Shown here: in pieces, positions 36,856-45,902 of the stretch
How the letters are laid out: each line of letters starts with the position of its first letter
How positions within the stretch are numbered: position 1 is the stretch's first letter
Origin: an uncultured Flavobacterium sp.
GTDB taxonomy: Bacteria > Bacteroidota > Bacteroidia > Flavobacteriales > Flavobacteriaceae
Reading direction: 5' to 3'
Assembly: GCF_963422545.1 (NCBI RefSeq)
Contig: NZ_OY730239.1
Location: 1 to 64,000, forward strand
DNA length: 64,000 bases
Notes under the pieces: generated by a model
Told to the model about the DNA's origin: nothing
The model's database searches: none
The model's input: only the letters and a program-made list of their open reading frames with translations
Program-made: the position numbers and the translations under genes

Positions 36856-37512
36856 TTATGATTTCTTTCTTTTTAAATTAAAGTAGTAATTAAGTCCTAA
36901 ACCTAATGTCCATTTTGTATCCACTCTACTCGCGTTGGTACTTAGTTCATTTATTGCTTTTCCGAGATCAACGTTTTGAAGGTCTAATATCAAACACATC
37001 GAATCTGAATTTTCTACCGAAAGGTCAAAATTATAACCAATTCCAATACCAAAAGACTGACTCCAATTTTTTACAGTTTCTTTTTTGTCCGAAGTTAGCG
37101 TGCCAGTTGTATTATTATAAAGATATGATCTCTTATTGGCTTCTATGTTTGAGATCGAAAACCGTGGAAGAACCACAAAATAAGAATCTAATTCTTTAGC
37201 ATTTCCTAAAACTATTTTAGGACAAAAACTAAAATTAATAGCACTCACAGCTCTTGTATATTCTTCGATCATTATATTATTGTCGTTTACCTTACTACGA
37301 GTTTCCAAACTTCCTATTAAACCGCTAATTTCGAGTTCAGGCTTAAAATATCGATTTACTTTAAATTCTCCTCCTGTTTTAAAACTCATAAAAACTGATT
37401 TTTGAAAATCAGTATGCAAATAGGCTCCAACACCTATATAAGGTCTAAAAACCTGAGAATTAACAACAATAGAACTAATCAAAAACAAACAAATCAATAA
37501 TTTTCTTTTCAT
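36856..37512 (-). CDS. Outer-membrane beta-barrel protein, hypothetical
   Basis: 218 residues with a signal peptide (LLICLFLISSIVVNSQV). About eight amphipathic strands follow (IGVGAYLHTDF, FGIGIGYNFDLS) and it ends in LGLNYYFNLKRKKS, the style of small eight-stranded barrels. No specific family is recognised. It lies downstream of, and on the same strand as, the receptor-like gene (85-bp gap). Confidence 0.7.
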   Translation of the reverse strand: MKRKLLICLFLISSIVVNSQVFRPYIGVGAYLHTDFQKSVFMSFKTGGEFKVNRYFKPELEISGLIGSLETRSKVNDNNIMIEEYTRAVSAINFSFCPKIVLGNAKELDSYFVVLPRFSISNIEANKRSYLYNNTTGTLTSDKKETVKNWSQSFGIGIGYNFDLSVENSDSMCLILDLQNVDLGKAINELSTNASRVDTKWTLGLGLNYYFNLKRKKS

Positions 37513-37597
37513 AATACTTTATAAGATTTTTATTTCTTTAATTACCACCTAAAGAAACGTTATTTTTTCAAATAAGTAAGAATACACACAAAGAAAA

Positions 37598-39712
37598 TTA
37601 TCTAATTCTATTTTCATTTTCATCAATATTTTTCTCCTTAAATTCTGTTGCTCCAATTTTACCAAAAGAATATTTAATCGCTATTGAAATCTCATGACTA
37701 TCGACAACATATCTTGCTTTAGGATTTATATTATTGATTGTAAACTTCTCTGTTTCGATATTATTTTTAAAAATATTATTACAGCTCAAAGTACAATTCC
37801 ATTTTTTGAAGAAAGTTTTTGAAACCGTCATATCAACCATAAATCTGGGATTTGTCACAAAAACTCCCGTATATTGTTTTGTTAATCCCCAAAAATTCAA
37901 ATTAAAAGAATAATCTTTTGGAAGTTTAAATTCGTTATTTGAGCTATAATAAGAATATGGTTTTGAAGCCAGGAATGCCGCAGATTTATCTTCAACTTTT
38001 TCTAAAACAAAAAGCAAAGAATTCGTTGTTGTCCAAAATTTATAGGTAAATGGTAACGTAAAATCAACTGTAAATCCTGATCCTTTGTCAAAATTTATAT
38101 CCTTAAAAGTCATTATATTATTTTGAGTATCAAAAGAAAAACTATTATAAACAGGATCTTTTGCCTGATAATAACTAAACTTAACCGACTTATCATGATA
38201 CTGAAAACTGGTCGAAATTTCGTTAATAATTGTTGGACCCAAATTAATATTTCTTGCATATAAAAAATAAGGATTAATATACGTCGCTCCCTGACTTAGA
38301 GACGAATAATTGGGTCTTGAAATACTTCTGGCATAGTTAACCGAAATGCTTTTAACGCTGTCTATTGAAAATGTAAATTCTGCTTTCGGGAAGAAATTAG
38401 TATAATTTTTATCTAATAGCGGCAAAGCATCAGTTCTGAATTTCCCAATTATACTTGAGTTTTCAACCCTAAAACCAAGGGAGAAATTAACTTTTTTAAT
38501 CTTTCCGGACAATTGCGTATATCCGGATAAGTTTTCCTCTTTAAAATCGTAATTACTTAATTCATTTCGATTGTTTTCTGTATAAAAAATAGCAACATCA
38601 GATTTAGAATTTGCTGATGAATACAATCCTCCTGCTTCAAATTTCAATTCGTTTTTAAGCTTTTTCTCGACATCAATTCTTCCTGAAAAATAATTAATTT
38701 GAAATTTTTGATCTCTGATTTGCATCAATTCAAATTGTGTATCATTAAAATTATTATTCACTTCGGTAAACAATCTCTGATCAAAATTAGAATATTGCAA
38801 GCCTGTAAAAATTTGTGTATCAATTGATTTTAACCTTTTCTGATAATTTAAAAATGCGTTTACAAAATTCTTTTTACTATCATTATCTGTAAACGTCACA
38901 ACATGATTTTCTACCTCTTTATTTTTATTATTCGTTATCGTATTGATCGGGAAAATATCTGATTGTAACTTACTGTTCACACTAAACGAAAAATAATCAT
39001 CTTCGTTTATCTTATAAAACAAACCTGCGCCAAAAACATATTGCTTCCGTTTTGTATCTGCCGTTACATCATATTTCGAGGCAATATCTGCGCTCGGAAT
39101 TTGATAGTCGATACTATGATTTTCCCATGGATTCAGTCGATTGTAGTTAAAATTTGCTTTCAGTTCCAGCTTGTTTTTCTTGAAATTAGAATTAAATCCC
39201 AGATAATTATTATAGTTTTTTTTGAAAGATGCCACTTCTGAAATCTCTGTTCTAAAACTATCTTTTTTGCTAAATTTTCTAGTAATTAAAATTACAGAGC
39301 GTCCTTCGGCTTCGTATTTTGAAGATGGATTCTGAATGATTTCGATGGTTTTAATATCGGCGACAGCCAAAGCGTTTAAATCGTTCATTCCTACTTTTTG
39401 ATTGTCGATATAAATCAACGGATTTCCTTTGCCAACAACTGTAATATTCTCTTTGTCTGAACTAATTTGAACTGTTGGAAGTTTTGCCAATAAATCGACT
39501 GAATTTGGAATTGAATTGTAAATCGAATTGGCAACGTCAACTTTTATATTTCCGTTTGTATTGGTAAAAGTTTTTTTATTCTGAGCAATAACAACTTCAT
39601 TTAACTTATTAGAAATACTGTCTTTGGGAGTTTCAGTTTGCGCATTTCCAATTAAAGAAAAACAAAATAAGAGTACAATAAGAAAAAGTTTTAAAGGCAA
39701 GTAAATGTTCAT
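37598..39712 (-). CDS. TonB-dependent-receptor-like outer-membrane barrel protein
   Basis: 704 residues. Signal peptide ending at FSLIGNAQ, then a plug-like domain (LLAKLPTVQIS, IEIIQNPSSKYEAEG), then a long barrel. It matches the Bacteroidota outer membrane beta-barrel family (PF14905). The usual N-terminal carboxypeptidase-regulatory domain is missing, as only about 35 residues precede the plug. No TonB box can be defined. It is divergent from a two-component system, which may control it (inference). The ligand is unknown. Confidence 0.82.
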   Translation of the reverse strand: MNIYLPLKLFLIVLLFCFSLIGNAQTETPKDSISNKLNEVVIAQNKKTFTNTNGNIKVDVANSIYNSIPNSVDLLAKLPTVQISSDKENITVVGKGNPLIYIDNQKVGMNDLNALAVADIKTIEIIQNPSSKYEAEGRSVILITRKFSKKDSFRTEISEVASFKKNYNNYLGFNSNFKKNKLELKANFNYNRLNPWENHSIDYQIPSADIASKYDVTADTKRKQYVFGAGLFYKINEDDYFSFSVNSKLQSDIFPINTITNNKNKEVENHVVTFTDNDSKKNFVNAFLNYQKRLKSIDTQIFTGLQYSNFDQRLFTEVNNNFNDTQFELMQIRDQKFQINYFSGRIDVEKKLKNELKFEAGGLYSSANSKSDVAIFYTENNRNELSNYDFKEENLSGYTQLSGKIKKVNFSLGFRVENSSIIGKFRTDALPLLDKNYTNFFPKAEFTFSIDSVKSISVNYARSISRPNYSSLSQGATYINPYFLYARNINLGPTIINEISTSFQYHDKSVKFSYYQAKDPVYNSFSFDTQNNIMTFKDINFDKGSGFTVDFTLPFTYKFWTTTNSLLFVLEKVEDKSAAFLASKPYSYYSSNNEFKLPKDYSFNLNFWGLTKQYTGVFVTNPRFMVDMTVSKTFFKKWNCTLSCNNIFKNNIETEKFTINNINPKARYVVDSHEISIAIKYSFGKIGATEFKEKNIDENENRIR

Positions 39713-39850
39713 TTTTTGATTGATTTTAGATTGAAACGCTGCAAAAATGCTTCTAAAAAAGAGTTCTGAAGGTTAATTGAAGGTTAATGCGGGGTTAACG
39801 TGCTTTTTGTACTATAAAAGCATTATTTTTGAATGGAGAAAATTTACCCA

Positions 39851-39945
39851 CGGATGACGCGGATTAAACAGGTTTACGCAGATATTTTTTAAACTAAACC
39901 AATAAAAATTAAACCAGTGTAAACCCGTTTAATCCGCGTCATCCG
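39851..39945. repeat. TTAATCCGCG-family inverted repeat in the receptor/kinase divergent region
   Basis: Arms 39851-39879 and 39917-39945 pair over 29 positions with 2 mismatches. This copy lacks the nested TTCGC insert seen at 30182 and 43807. It lies just upstream of the kinase ATG at 39970. Confidence 0.85.
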
Positions 39946-39969
39946 CGAGCCATAATTTCATAAAAACCA

Positions 39970-41328
39970 ATGAAACAAAGAATCAATTTATTAATCGCGT
40001 TTTCTGTTATCGCTTTGATTGTTTTATCGACGGTTCAATGCTATTTGGTAAAAACGGCTTACGATTATAAAGTGGCACAATTTCATACCGAAATCAAAAA
40101 TGAAATCGCTCAGATATCCAATAATTACAGTGATATAGATTCGGTAATTTTTTCTAAAAAAGAAGCTCTTTATAAAAACTTATCTGAGAATTATATTAAG
40201 GGGAAAAAGACCAAATTGGATATTAAAAATGGTGTTCTTAGTAACGAATTTCAGGATGTATTAACACAGAGAATTCAGCGAAAATTCGAAAGAGATTTAC
40301 CTAATTTCAAAATTGATTTTGCGATTGTTCTCAACAAATTTATTTTGTACCAAAACGCAAAAAAAGCAGACACTATTTTCTCAGAAAAGCCTTTTATTCA
40401 AAACAAATTATACGGAAATCTGGCTTCTTTAAATCATGCTTTTCTGGTTCGGAATTATGTTGGAACCACAAACGGCACTTACGCCAATCAGGATTATAAA
40501 TTATTGACTGAAGATTCGATGTACGTTTCTGTAATCGACTGGGAAATGATTATTCTGAGACGAATGACATTCATTCTGATTTTATCTTTGCTTTCGATTT
40601 TAACGCTTGTAACGCTTTTTGTAATTGCCATAAAAGCTTTAATCAAACAGAAAAAAGTAAGCGATGTCAAAACCGATTTCATCAATAATATAACGCATGA
40701 ACTCAAAACACCTTTGGCAACTTTAGGCATTTCGACCAAAATTCTGGAGCAGAAAAATATTCGTGATAATGACGAAAACTTCAACTCGATTGTTAGTACT
40801 ATTTCACGTCAGAACAATCGCCTGCAAAGTTTGATTGATCAGGTTATGGCAAATTCGCTTGCAGAAAATGAAATCGAATTACAAAAGGAAAAAATTGAAA
40901 CCGAAGATTTTCTGCTTTCAATTATAAATGATTTTAAGATTACATTCCCAAAAATCAATCTTCAAACTGATTTTCAAACACAGAAAACAATTTTAGTTTT
41001 AGATAAATTCCATTTGACAACCGCTTTTTTAAATGTTTTAGAAAATGCTGTAAAATATGGTTCTAAAACGATTACGATAAAAACAAGAATAGTTCAAAAT
41101 CAATTTTCGATTAGTGTTGTAGATGACGGAATTGGAATTGAAAAGAACAAACAATCACTTCTTTTTGAAAAATTCTATCGTGTAGAACAAGGAAATCTTC
41201 ATAATACAAAAGGTTTGGGATTAGGATTGTATTATGTCGACCAAATCATAAAAGCGCATCAAGGCTCTGTTAACGTTGTGAGTGATTTAGGAAAAGGAAC
41301 TCAGTTTACTATTTTATTAAAAGTTTAA
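39970..41328 (+). CDS. Transmembrane sensor histidine kinase
   Basis: 452 residues. Transmembrane helices at about 8-25 and 201-222 enclose a periplasmic sensor of about 175 residues with no recognised fold. HisKA has His243 in NITHELKTPL, and HATPase_c has FLNVLENAVKYG, VVDDGIGIE and GLGLGLYYV. The gene is followed 10 bp later by its response regulator. Family role: phosphorylation of that regulator in response to an envelope signal. Confidence 0.93.
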   Translation: MKQRINLLIAFSVIALIVLSTVQCYLVKTAYDYKVAQFHTEIKNEIAQISNNYSDIDSVIFSKKEALYKNLSENYIKGKKTKLDIKNGVLSNEFQDVLTQRIQRKFERDLPNFKIDFAIVLNKFILYQNAKKADTIFSEKPFIQNKLYGNLASLNHAFLVRNYVGTTNGTYANQDYKLLTEDSMYVSVIDWEMIILRRMTFILILSLLSILTLVTLFVIAIKALIKQKKVSDVKTDFINNITHELKTPLATLGISTKILEQKNIRDNDENFNSIVSTISRQNNRLQSLIDQVMANSLAENEIELQKEKIETEDFLLSIINDFKITFPKINLQTDFQTQKTILVLDKFHLTTAFLNVLENAVKYGSKTITIKTRIVQNQFSISVVDDGIGIEKNKQSLLFEKFYRVEQGNLHNTKGLGLGLYYVDQIIKAHQGSVNVVSDLGKGTQFTILLKV

Positions 41329-41338
41329 TTACCATATT

Positions 41339-42028
41339 TTGAAAAAACTACTTTTAGCTGAAGACGATTTTGATTTTGCTGCAATTTTAAAACAATATTT
41401 AGAACTGCATCAATTTGAAGTAATCTGGGCAGAAAATGGAGAAATAGCTTTAGACTATTTTAAAAACCAGACTTTTGATATTTGTGTTTTTGACGTCATG
41501 ATGCCAAAAATGGACGGATTTTCATTGGCCGAAAAAATAATTACAATCAATCCCGAGATTCCATTTATTTTTCTAACGGCAAGAAAGTTAAAAGAAGACA
41601 AAATCATTGGATTAAAACTAGGTGCAGACGACTATATCATAAAACCTTTTGAAGTCGACGAACTGATTCTGCGTTTACAGAATATTCTAAAGAGAATCGA
41701 ACAAAAGAGAAGTCTGGACGGAAATAACATAATTGAAATTGGTTCTTATATTTTTGATAATGAAAGACTAACCTTAAATAATAAAAATCATGTCCAGCAG
41801 CTCACAGAAATGGAAGCTTCTCTTATTGAGTATTTATATCTAAACCATAACCAGTTATTAAAAAGAGATCAAATTTTAATGTCTGTCTGGAAAAAAGATG
41901 ATTATTTCTCAGGGCGAAGCATGGATGTTTTTATCAGCAGGCTTAGAAAATATTTTAATTCAGATCCAAAAATCAGCATTGAAAGTGTTCGTAATATTGG
42001 CTTGGAATTTAAAATAAAAAAACCTTGA
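41339..42028 (+). CDS. OmpR-family response regulator
   Basis: 229 residues, starting at TTG (41339) just after the kinase. The receiver has Asp52 as phospho-acceptor in CVFDVMMP, the acidic EDD at 8-10, and Lys in YIIKPF. The C-terminal winged helix (RSMDVFISRLRKYF, IESVRNIGLEFK) binds DNA. The TTG start is fixed by the receiver's own N-terminus (KKLLLAEDD). The likely target is the divergent outer-membrane gene (inference). Confidence 0.93.
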   Translation: MKKLLLAEDDFDFAAILKQYLELHQFEVIWAENGEIALDYFKNQTFDICVFDVMMPKMDGFSLAEKIITINPEIPFIFLTARKLKEDKIIGLKLGADDYIIKPFEVDELILRLQNILKRIEQKRSLDGNNIIEIGSYIFDNERLTLNNKNHVQQLTEMEASLIEYLYLNHNQLLKRDQILMSVWKKDDYFSGRSMDVFISRLRKYFNSDPKISIESVRNIGLEFKIKKP

Positions 42029-42048
42029 CGAATCAAGGTTTTCCATTA
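42019..42048 (+). terminator. Terminator overlapping the stop codon of the response regulator
   Basis: AAAACCTTGA (42019-42028) pairs with TCAAGGTTTT (42033-42042), loop CGAA. The TGA stop (42026-42028) is the top of the left arm. Confidence 0.75.
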
Positions 42049-42064
42049 TATTTTTTTCTTTAGA

Positions 42065-42613
42065 TTATTTTCCGATAACCCAACCTAAACTAAAATTGGC
42101 AATTAACGCAAATTCAGTATCAAATTGATCTACATTTACTCCAGCACCTAAGTTTAAATCAAGATTAAATTTTCCTTTATAAGTTCTCTGAAATCCCCAA
42201 ACAGGCGCTATTGTAACAGATGGACAATATTCATTAAATAATTTATTTGTCGAAATGGATTGAAAATTATAGGTACCATACAAAGCGACAAAATTACCTG
42301 AATTATAAGCAGTTCTTTTTCCTTTGGCTGCTCTTTTTTCTAAATTATAATAGTGTCGGAATTGCTCATTAATTCTTGGAACAAAATACCAAGTTGATTC
42401 ATTATAAAAACCATCATGTCGATAACCTACTCCAATACTAACCTCAGAATAAAGTGTGTTTTTTGCAGAAAAACCATGCTCATAAACAAAGCCCGGCAAT
42501 AAGATTGCATTTATTTTAAATTGATTTTTTGCTACAGAAGAAGTTTCTTCTTGCGCCTGAACAGTATTAACAATAAGGACAAACAAAAGTAAGAACAAGT
42601 AATTTTTTTTCAT
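42065..42613 (-). CDS. Outer-membrane protein, hypothetical
   Basis: 182 residues from the preferred ATG at 42613, whose signal peptide (NYLFLLLFVLIVNTVQAQ) is well formed. Strands such as TLYSEVSIGVGYRHD and FNLDLNLGAGVNVDQFD suggest a small barrel. No family is recognised. The frame extends to 42661, but the -7 element at 42637 rules that out. Convergent with the response regulator. Confidence 0.7.
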   Translation of the reverse strand: MKKNYLFLLLFVLIVNTVQAQEETSSVAKNQFKINAILLPGFVYEHGFSAKNTLYSEVSIGVGYRHDGFYNESTWYFVPRINEQFRHYYNLEKRAAKGKRTAYNSGNFVALYGTYNFQSISTNKLFNEYCPSVTIAPVWGFQRTYKGKFNLDLNLGAGVNVDQFDTEFALIANFSLGWVIGK

Positions 42614-42636
42614 ATTTGGTTTTAAATTGGTTGTGG

Positions 42637-42665
42637 CAAAAATAGCATTTAAACCATACAATCAA
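42637..42665 (-). promoter_or_regulatory. Promoter TTG-N18-TATTTTTG (minus strand) of the 42613 gene
   Basis: On the minus strand, TTG at 42665-42663, an 18-nt spacer and TATTTTTG at 42644-42637 fit the Bacteroidota consensus. The ATG is 23 nt downstream. Confidence 0.7.
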
Positions 42666-42686
42666 ATTAAAATTTAAAATATTTTC

Positions 42687-43604
42687 TTACAAGCTTAAAG
42701 CCGCTACAATCTTGTCATAAACAGGCGTATTTACCTCATATTTCAAACCTTCATTAACTACAAATTCAGTTAAAGAAGCAAGCTCAATTTTGCGTCCAGC
42801 CAATAAATCACGATGCATCGATGAAGTTACATTTTTTGGCGTTTTCTCTAGTTTCAAGATTGTTTGCATTACAATATCATTGGGCAAATTCAGTCCTTTT
42901 ACAGCTGCAATCATCGTAATTTCGTTTAATAGAGAAACATACAAATTCCTGCTGGATTCGCTTTCTAAAATCTGCCCTACATTCTGATTTAAATAAGATG
43001 TCGCCGAAGCCAAAGACGAAATAAATACAAATTTCTCCCAAACAGTATCTTCAATATTATCAACCAGATAACTTTCGATTCCTGCGTTTTTAAAAATAGT
43101 TTGCAATGCTTTCATTTTGTAAACCGAAGCTGTTTCGGAACCAAAAAAAAGTTTTTCGAAAATCCCAACTTTTTTAATAATTCCAGGCGAAACAATCATC
43201 GAAACTATATATACACAGCCTTGCAAAACTTCGTTATCAGGAAACATAACGCTAATACGTTCAGGCGCATCAACGCCATTATACAAAGGCAGAAAAATGG
43301 TGTTTTTAGTAATACATTTTTTTATAGCATCAAGACTTTCTTCAATATCATACGTTTTAGTAGCACAAATCAAGAAATCCAATTTTCCAATTACTGCAGG
43401 ATCATTTGAGACTACAGTTGGAAATACCGTAATTTCATCTTCATCAGTAATAATTTTCAATCCCGATTCCGAAACAACTTTAAGCGTTTCTCCACGCGCA
43501 ATAAAGACAACTTCAACATCATCTGATTTGTAATACGATTTCGCTAAAAGTCCTCCAAAATAACCACCAACACCGCCAAGTCCTAAAATTCCAATTCTTT
43601 TCAT
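42687..43604 (-). CDS. panE: 2-dehydropantoate 2-reductase
   Basis: 305 residues from the ATG at 43604. An N-terminal NADP-binding GILGLGGVGGYFGG is followed by a ketopantoate reductase C-domain (SSMHRDLLAGRKIELASLTEF). Reaction: ketopantoate to pantoate in coenzyme A synthesis. The frame runs on to 43622, but the extra residues add nothing. There is only 25 bp from its end to the preceding promoter of the 42613 gene. Confidence 0.88.
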   Translation of the reverse strand: MKRIGILGLGGVGGYFGGLLAKSYYKSDDVEVVFIARGETLKVVSESGLKIITDEDEITVFPTVVSNDPAVIGKLDFLICATKTYDIEESLDAIKKCITKNTIFLPLYNGVDAPERISVMFPDNEVLQGCVYIVSMIVSPGIIKKVGIFEKLFFGSETASVYKMKALQTIFKNAGIESYLVDNIEDTVWEKFVFISSLASATSYLNQNVGQILESESSRNLYVSLLNEITMIAAVKGLNLPNDIVMQTILKLEKTPKNVTSSMHRDLLAGRKIELASLTEFVVNEGLKYEVNTPVYDKIVAALSL

Positions 43605-43610
43605 AATATT

Positions 43611-43850
43611 CTTAAATTCCAAATTTTAAATTCCAAATTCCAAAAAAAACAACTACACAATGTATGTCATTGCGAGGAACGAAGCAACCACACTCTTATT
43701 AAGCATTAATTAATATAGCAAATGAGATTGCTTCGTTCCTCGAAATGACAAAAATGCGGTTACTACGAGATAAATCAAAATCAAAAAAAATCCGCTTTAA
43801 TCCGCGTCTTCGCGAAAGCGAATCCGCGTCATCTGTGTGCCATCTCGCAG
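43611..43850. repeat. Stacked repeats: AATTCCAAATTCC, TTGCGAGGAACG and TTAATCCGCG families
   Basis: 43611-43645 has tandem AAATTCC words. An inverted repeat then pairs 43666-43687 with 43728-43749 (one mismatch in 22). Last is TTAATCCGCG (43797-43806) with a 22-nt insert, TTCGC-GAAA-GCGAA plus TCCGCG (43807-43828). No gene. Confidence 0.85.
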
Positions 43851-43856
43851 ATTAAA

Positions 43857-45107
43857 TTATTCCTTTAAAACAGGATTTAAATTTAACTCTGTAAAATCGC
43901 GTTCTGTTTTTGAAATTATAATTGTCGCCACTGTATTTCCAATTAAATTTGTTATCGCACGGGCTTCGCTCATAAATTTATCAACTCCCAATAAAAAGGC
44001 CAAACCTTCGACCGGAATTTTATGCAAAGCTGTCAAAGTCGACGCAAGAACAATAAATCCGCTTCCGGTAACACCTGCCGCACCTTTTGAAGTCACCATC
44101 AGGATTCCGATTACGCTTAGTATTTCGAAAAAGCTCAAATGCACATCATACAATTGTGCCAAAAATATCACCGACATCGACAAATAAATTGAAGTTCCGT
44201 CGAGATTAAAAGAATATCCTGTTGGAATCACCAAACCCACAACAGATTTACTGCAGCCCATTTGCTCTAATTTTACCATAATACTTGGCAATGCTGCTTC
44301 TGAAGACGAAGTTCCCAGAACCAATAAAAGTTCTTCTTTAATATATTTAAGAATCGAAAGAATACTGATTTTATAATATCTCAAAATACTTCCTAAAACT
44401 AAAAATACAAACAAAAACATGGTGACATAAACGGAAAGCATCAATTTACCAAGCGGAATCAAAGTTGCGATTCCAAACTTCCCAATTGTATATGCCATTC
44501 CGCCAAAAGCACCTAATGGCGCCAGATACATCACATATTTTAATCCCAGAAAAACCACTTTCGAAAGTCGTTCTAAAACCAAAATTGTTTGTTCTCTTTT
44601 TTTATAAAAATTCAATGCAATACCGCAAACAATGGCTGCCAAAAGTACCTGCAAAGTAAAATTGGATAAGAAGAATTGCAACCACGAAAAATTTTCGGCT
44701 GTGCTATTTGTGTATTTACTGGCATCTTGCAAAGTCAAACCGGTTCTATCAATTTTTCCGGGTTGAAAAATATAGGCAATTGTAATTCCTATTGCCAGCG
44801 CCACTGTCGAAACAACCTCAAAATATCCCAAAGCTTTAACACCAATTCTTCCTACCTTCTTAAGATTTCCCATTCCGGAAATTCCCAAAACAATCGTTAG
44901 AAAGATAATCGGACCAATAAATAATTTGATAAGTTTAATAAATGAATTTCCTATAATTTCCATTTTCACGCCATTCTCAGGCGAAAAATGTCCGAGAAAA
45001 ACACCGGCTATAATCGCGATCAAAACCCAAAAAGTAAGATTGGTAATTACAGTTTTAAAAGTACTTTGCTTAGGTTTCCCAACAGCATTAGGAGAAGTTA
45101 TATTCAT
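43857..45107 (-). CDS. Dicarboxylate/amino acid:cation symporter (SLC1/GltP family)
   Basis: 416 residues with about eight helices plus re-entrant hairpins. The marker segments are SSSEAALPSIM (HP1 serine-rich), SFNLDGTSIYLSM and GVTGSGFIVLA (HP2). It carries glutamate, aspartate or C4-dicarboxylates with Na+ or H+. Substrate choice cannot be set. It lies directly beyond rnpB on the same strand, with its own -7 element. Confidence 0.9.
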   Translation of the reverse strand: MNITSPNAVGKPKQSTFKTVITNLTFWVLIAIIAGVFLGHFSPENGVKMEIIGNSFIKLIKLFIGPIIFLTIVLGISGMGNLKKVGRIGVKALGYFEVVSTVALAIGITIAYIFQPGKIDRTGLTLQDASKYTNSTAENFSWLQFFLSNFTLQVLLAAIVCGIALNFYKKREQTILVLERLSKVVFLGLKYVMYLAPLGAFGGMAYTIGKFGIATLIPLGKLMLSVYVTMFLFVFLVLGSILRYYKISILSILKYIKEELLLVLGTSSSEAALPSIMVKLEQMGCSKSVVGLVIPTGYSFNLDGTSIYLSMSVIFLAQLYDVHLSFFEILSVIGILMVTSKGAAGVTGSGFIVLASTLTALHKIPVEGLAFLLGVDKFMSEARAITNLIGNTVATIIISKTERDFTELNLNPVLKE

Positions 45108-45128
45108 GAAAATAGATTAGAGACATCA

Positions 45129-45136
45129 CAAATATA
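45129..45136 (-). promoter_or_regulatory. -7 promoter element TATATTTG of the symporter (minus strand)
   Basis: The minus strand reads TATATTTG between the rnpB 3' end and the ATG (21 nt). Confidence 0.55.
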
Positions 45137-45142
45137 TAAAAA

Positions 45143-45453
45143 ATGCAGACCTATAAGCCGGATTCTGTCTCTGATAAATCAGAGCCTTATCATTTATCTA
45201 GATCCCGCATTACTACGGGACTCAAGCTACCTACCCTTCAACAACGGACGAGAAGCCCTTAAATGCTGATATACTTGGTATTTCACCGCATAGAGTTTAC
45301 CTGGTTTCACTACAGCATTACCTGTACATACTTTCTGTTGCACTTGTCCTTGCGTTATTTCTAACGCCGACGGGTGTTACCCGCTATGCTTCTCTGTGGT
45401 GTCCGGACTTTCCTCCCTCCCGATGAATCGGGACGACGATAAGGCGGTCTGCG
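45143..45453 (-). ncRNA. rnpB: RNase P RNA
   Basis: On the minus strand the conserved core reads GAGGAAAGTCCGGAC near the 5' end (about 45409-45423), then GGGTAACACCCG, the CAACAGAAAGTA region, and near the 3' end ACAGAATCCGGCTTATAG (about 45152-45169). The terminal helix P1 pairs GCAGACC with GGTCTGC (45144-45150). This is the bacterial type A RNase P RNA that matures tRNA 5' ends. A TACTTTTG box lies just upstream, setting the 5' end close to 45453. The protein subunit gene is not in this window. Confidence 0.95.
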
Positions 45454-45456
45454 CGG

Positions 45457-45464
45457 CAAAAGTA
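45457..45464 (-). promoter_or_regulatory. -7 promoter element TACTTTTG of rnpB (minus strand)
   Basis: The minus strand reads TACTTTTG immediately before the RNase P RNA 5' end, the expected few-nucleotide spacing. Confidence 0.65.
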
Positions 45465-45578
45465 ACGATTTATCAACTAAGAATCTTTGTTTTTAATTTT
45501 AGATTTTCAGACCATTTTCGTAACAATTTAATTTTAAAATGGTTATCTTTAAAATCCTAATTTTTAATTTCAACTAAC

Positions 45579-45875
45579 ATGACTAAAATATATCACTACG
45601 CAACTGTTTCAAAAGCTTTAGATCAATTGAATGAAAAAGGTTTTACGTTTGATTTCAATCTAAATGAAGATGTAATAATGAAGAATCCTGAAAAATTTGA
45701 AATCGTACATGTGTATCGATACGAAGGCGACTCTGATCCCGGAGATGAAGCGGTAGTTTATGGAATAAAATCCAGTACAGGCAAAAAAGGAGTTTATGTA
45801 GCTGGATTTTCAGCCAATTCTGATTCGGAAACTGCTAAAATATTACTTGAACTAAGCATTAAGGGAAGGGAATAA
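45579..45875 (+). CDS. Small conserved hypothetical protein
   Basis: 98 residues, no signal peptide or membrane segment. The mixed alpha/beta pattern with HYATVSKALDQLNEKGFTFDFN at the N-terminus (18 residues of helix then strand) resembles a small Bacteroidota family that some databases label as phosphoribosylpyrophosphate synthetase. The size is far too small for that enzyme, so the label is not credible. The function is unknown. A methyltransferase gene follows 27 bp later on the same strand. Confidence 0.75.
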   Translation: MTKIYHYATVSKALDQLNEKGFTFDFNLNEDVIMKNPEKFEIVHVYRYEGDSDPGDEAVVYGIKSSTGKKGVYVAGFSANSDSETAKILLELSIKGRE

Positions 45876-45902
45876 ATTCAAATTATAATTATTCAAAATT
45901 GA

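Noticed and set aside
43101..43409. 102-codon frame on the plus strand
   Set aside because: It is antisense within panE, which is well supported by its motifs.
44988..45269. 93-codon frame on the plus strand
   Set aside because: It is antisense to the symporter start and to the RNase P RNA, with no family features.
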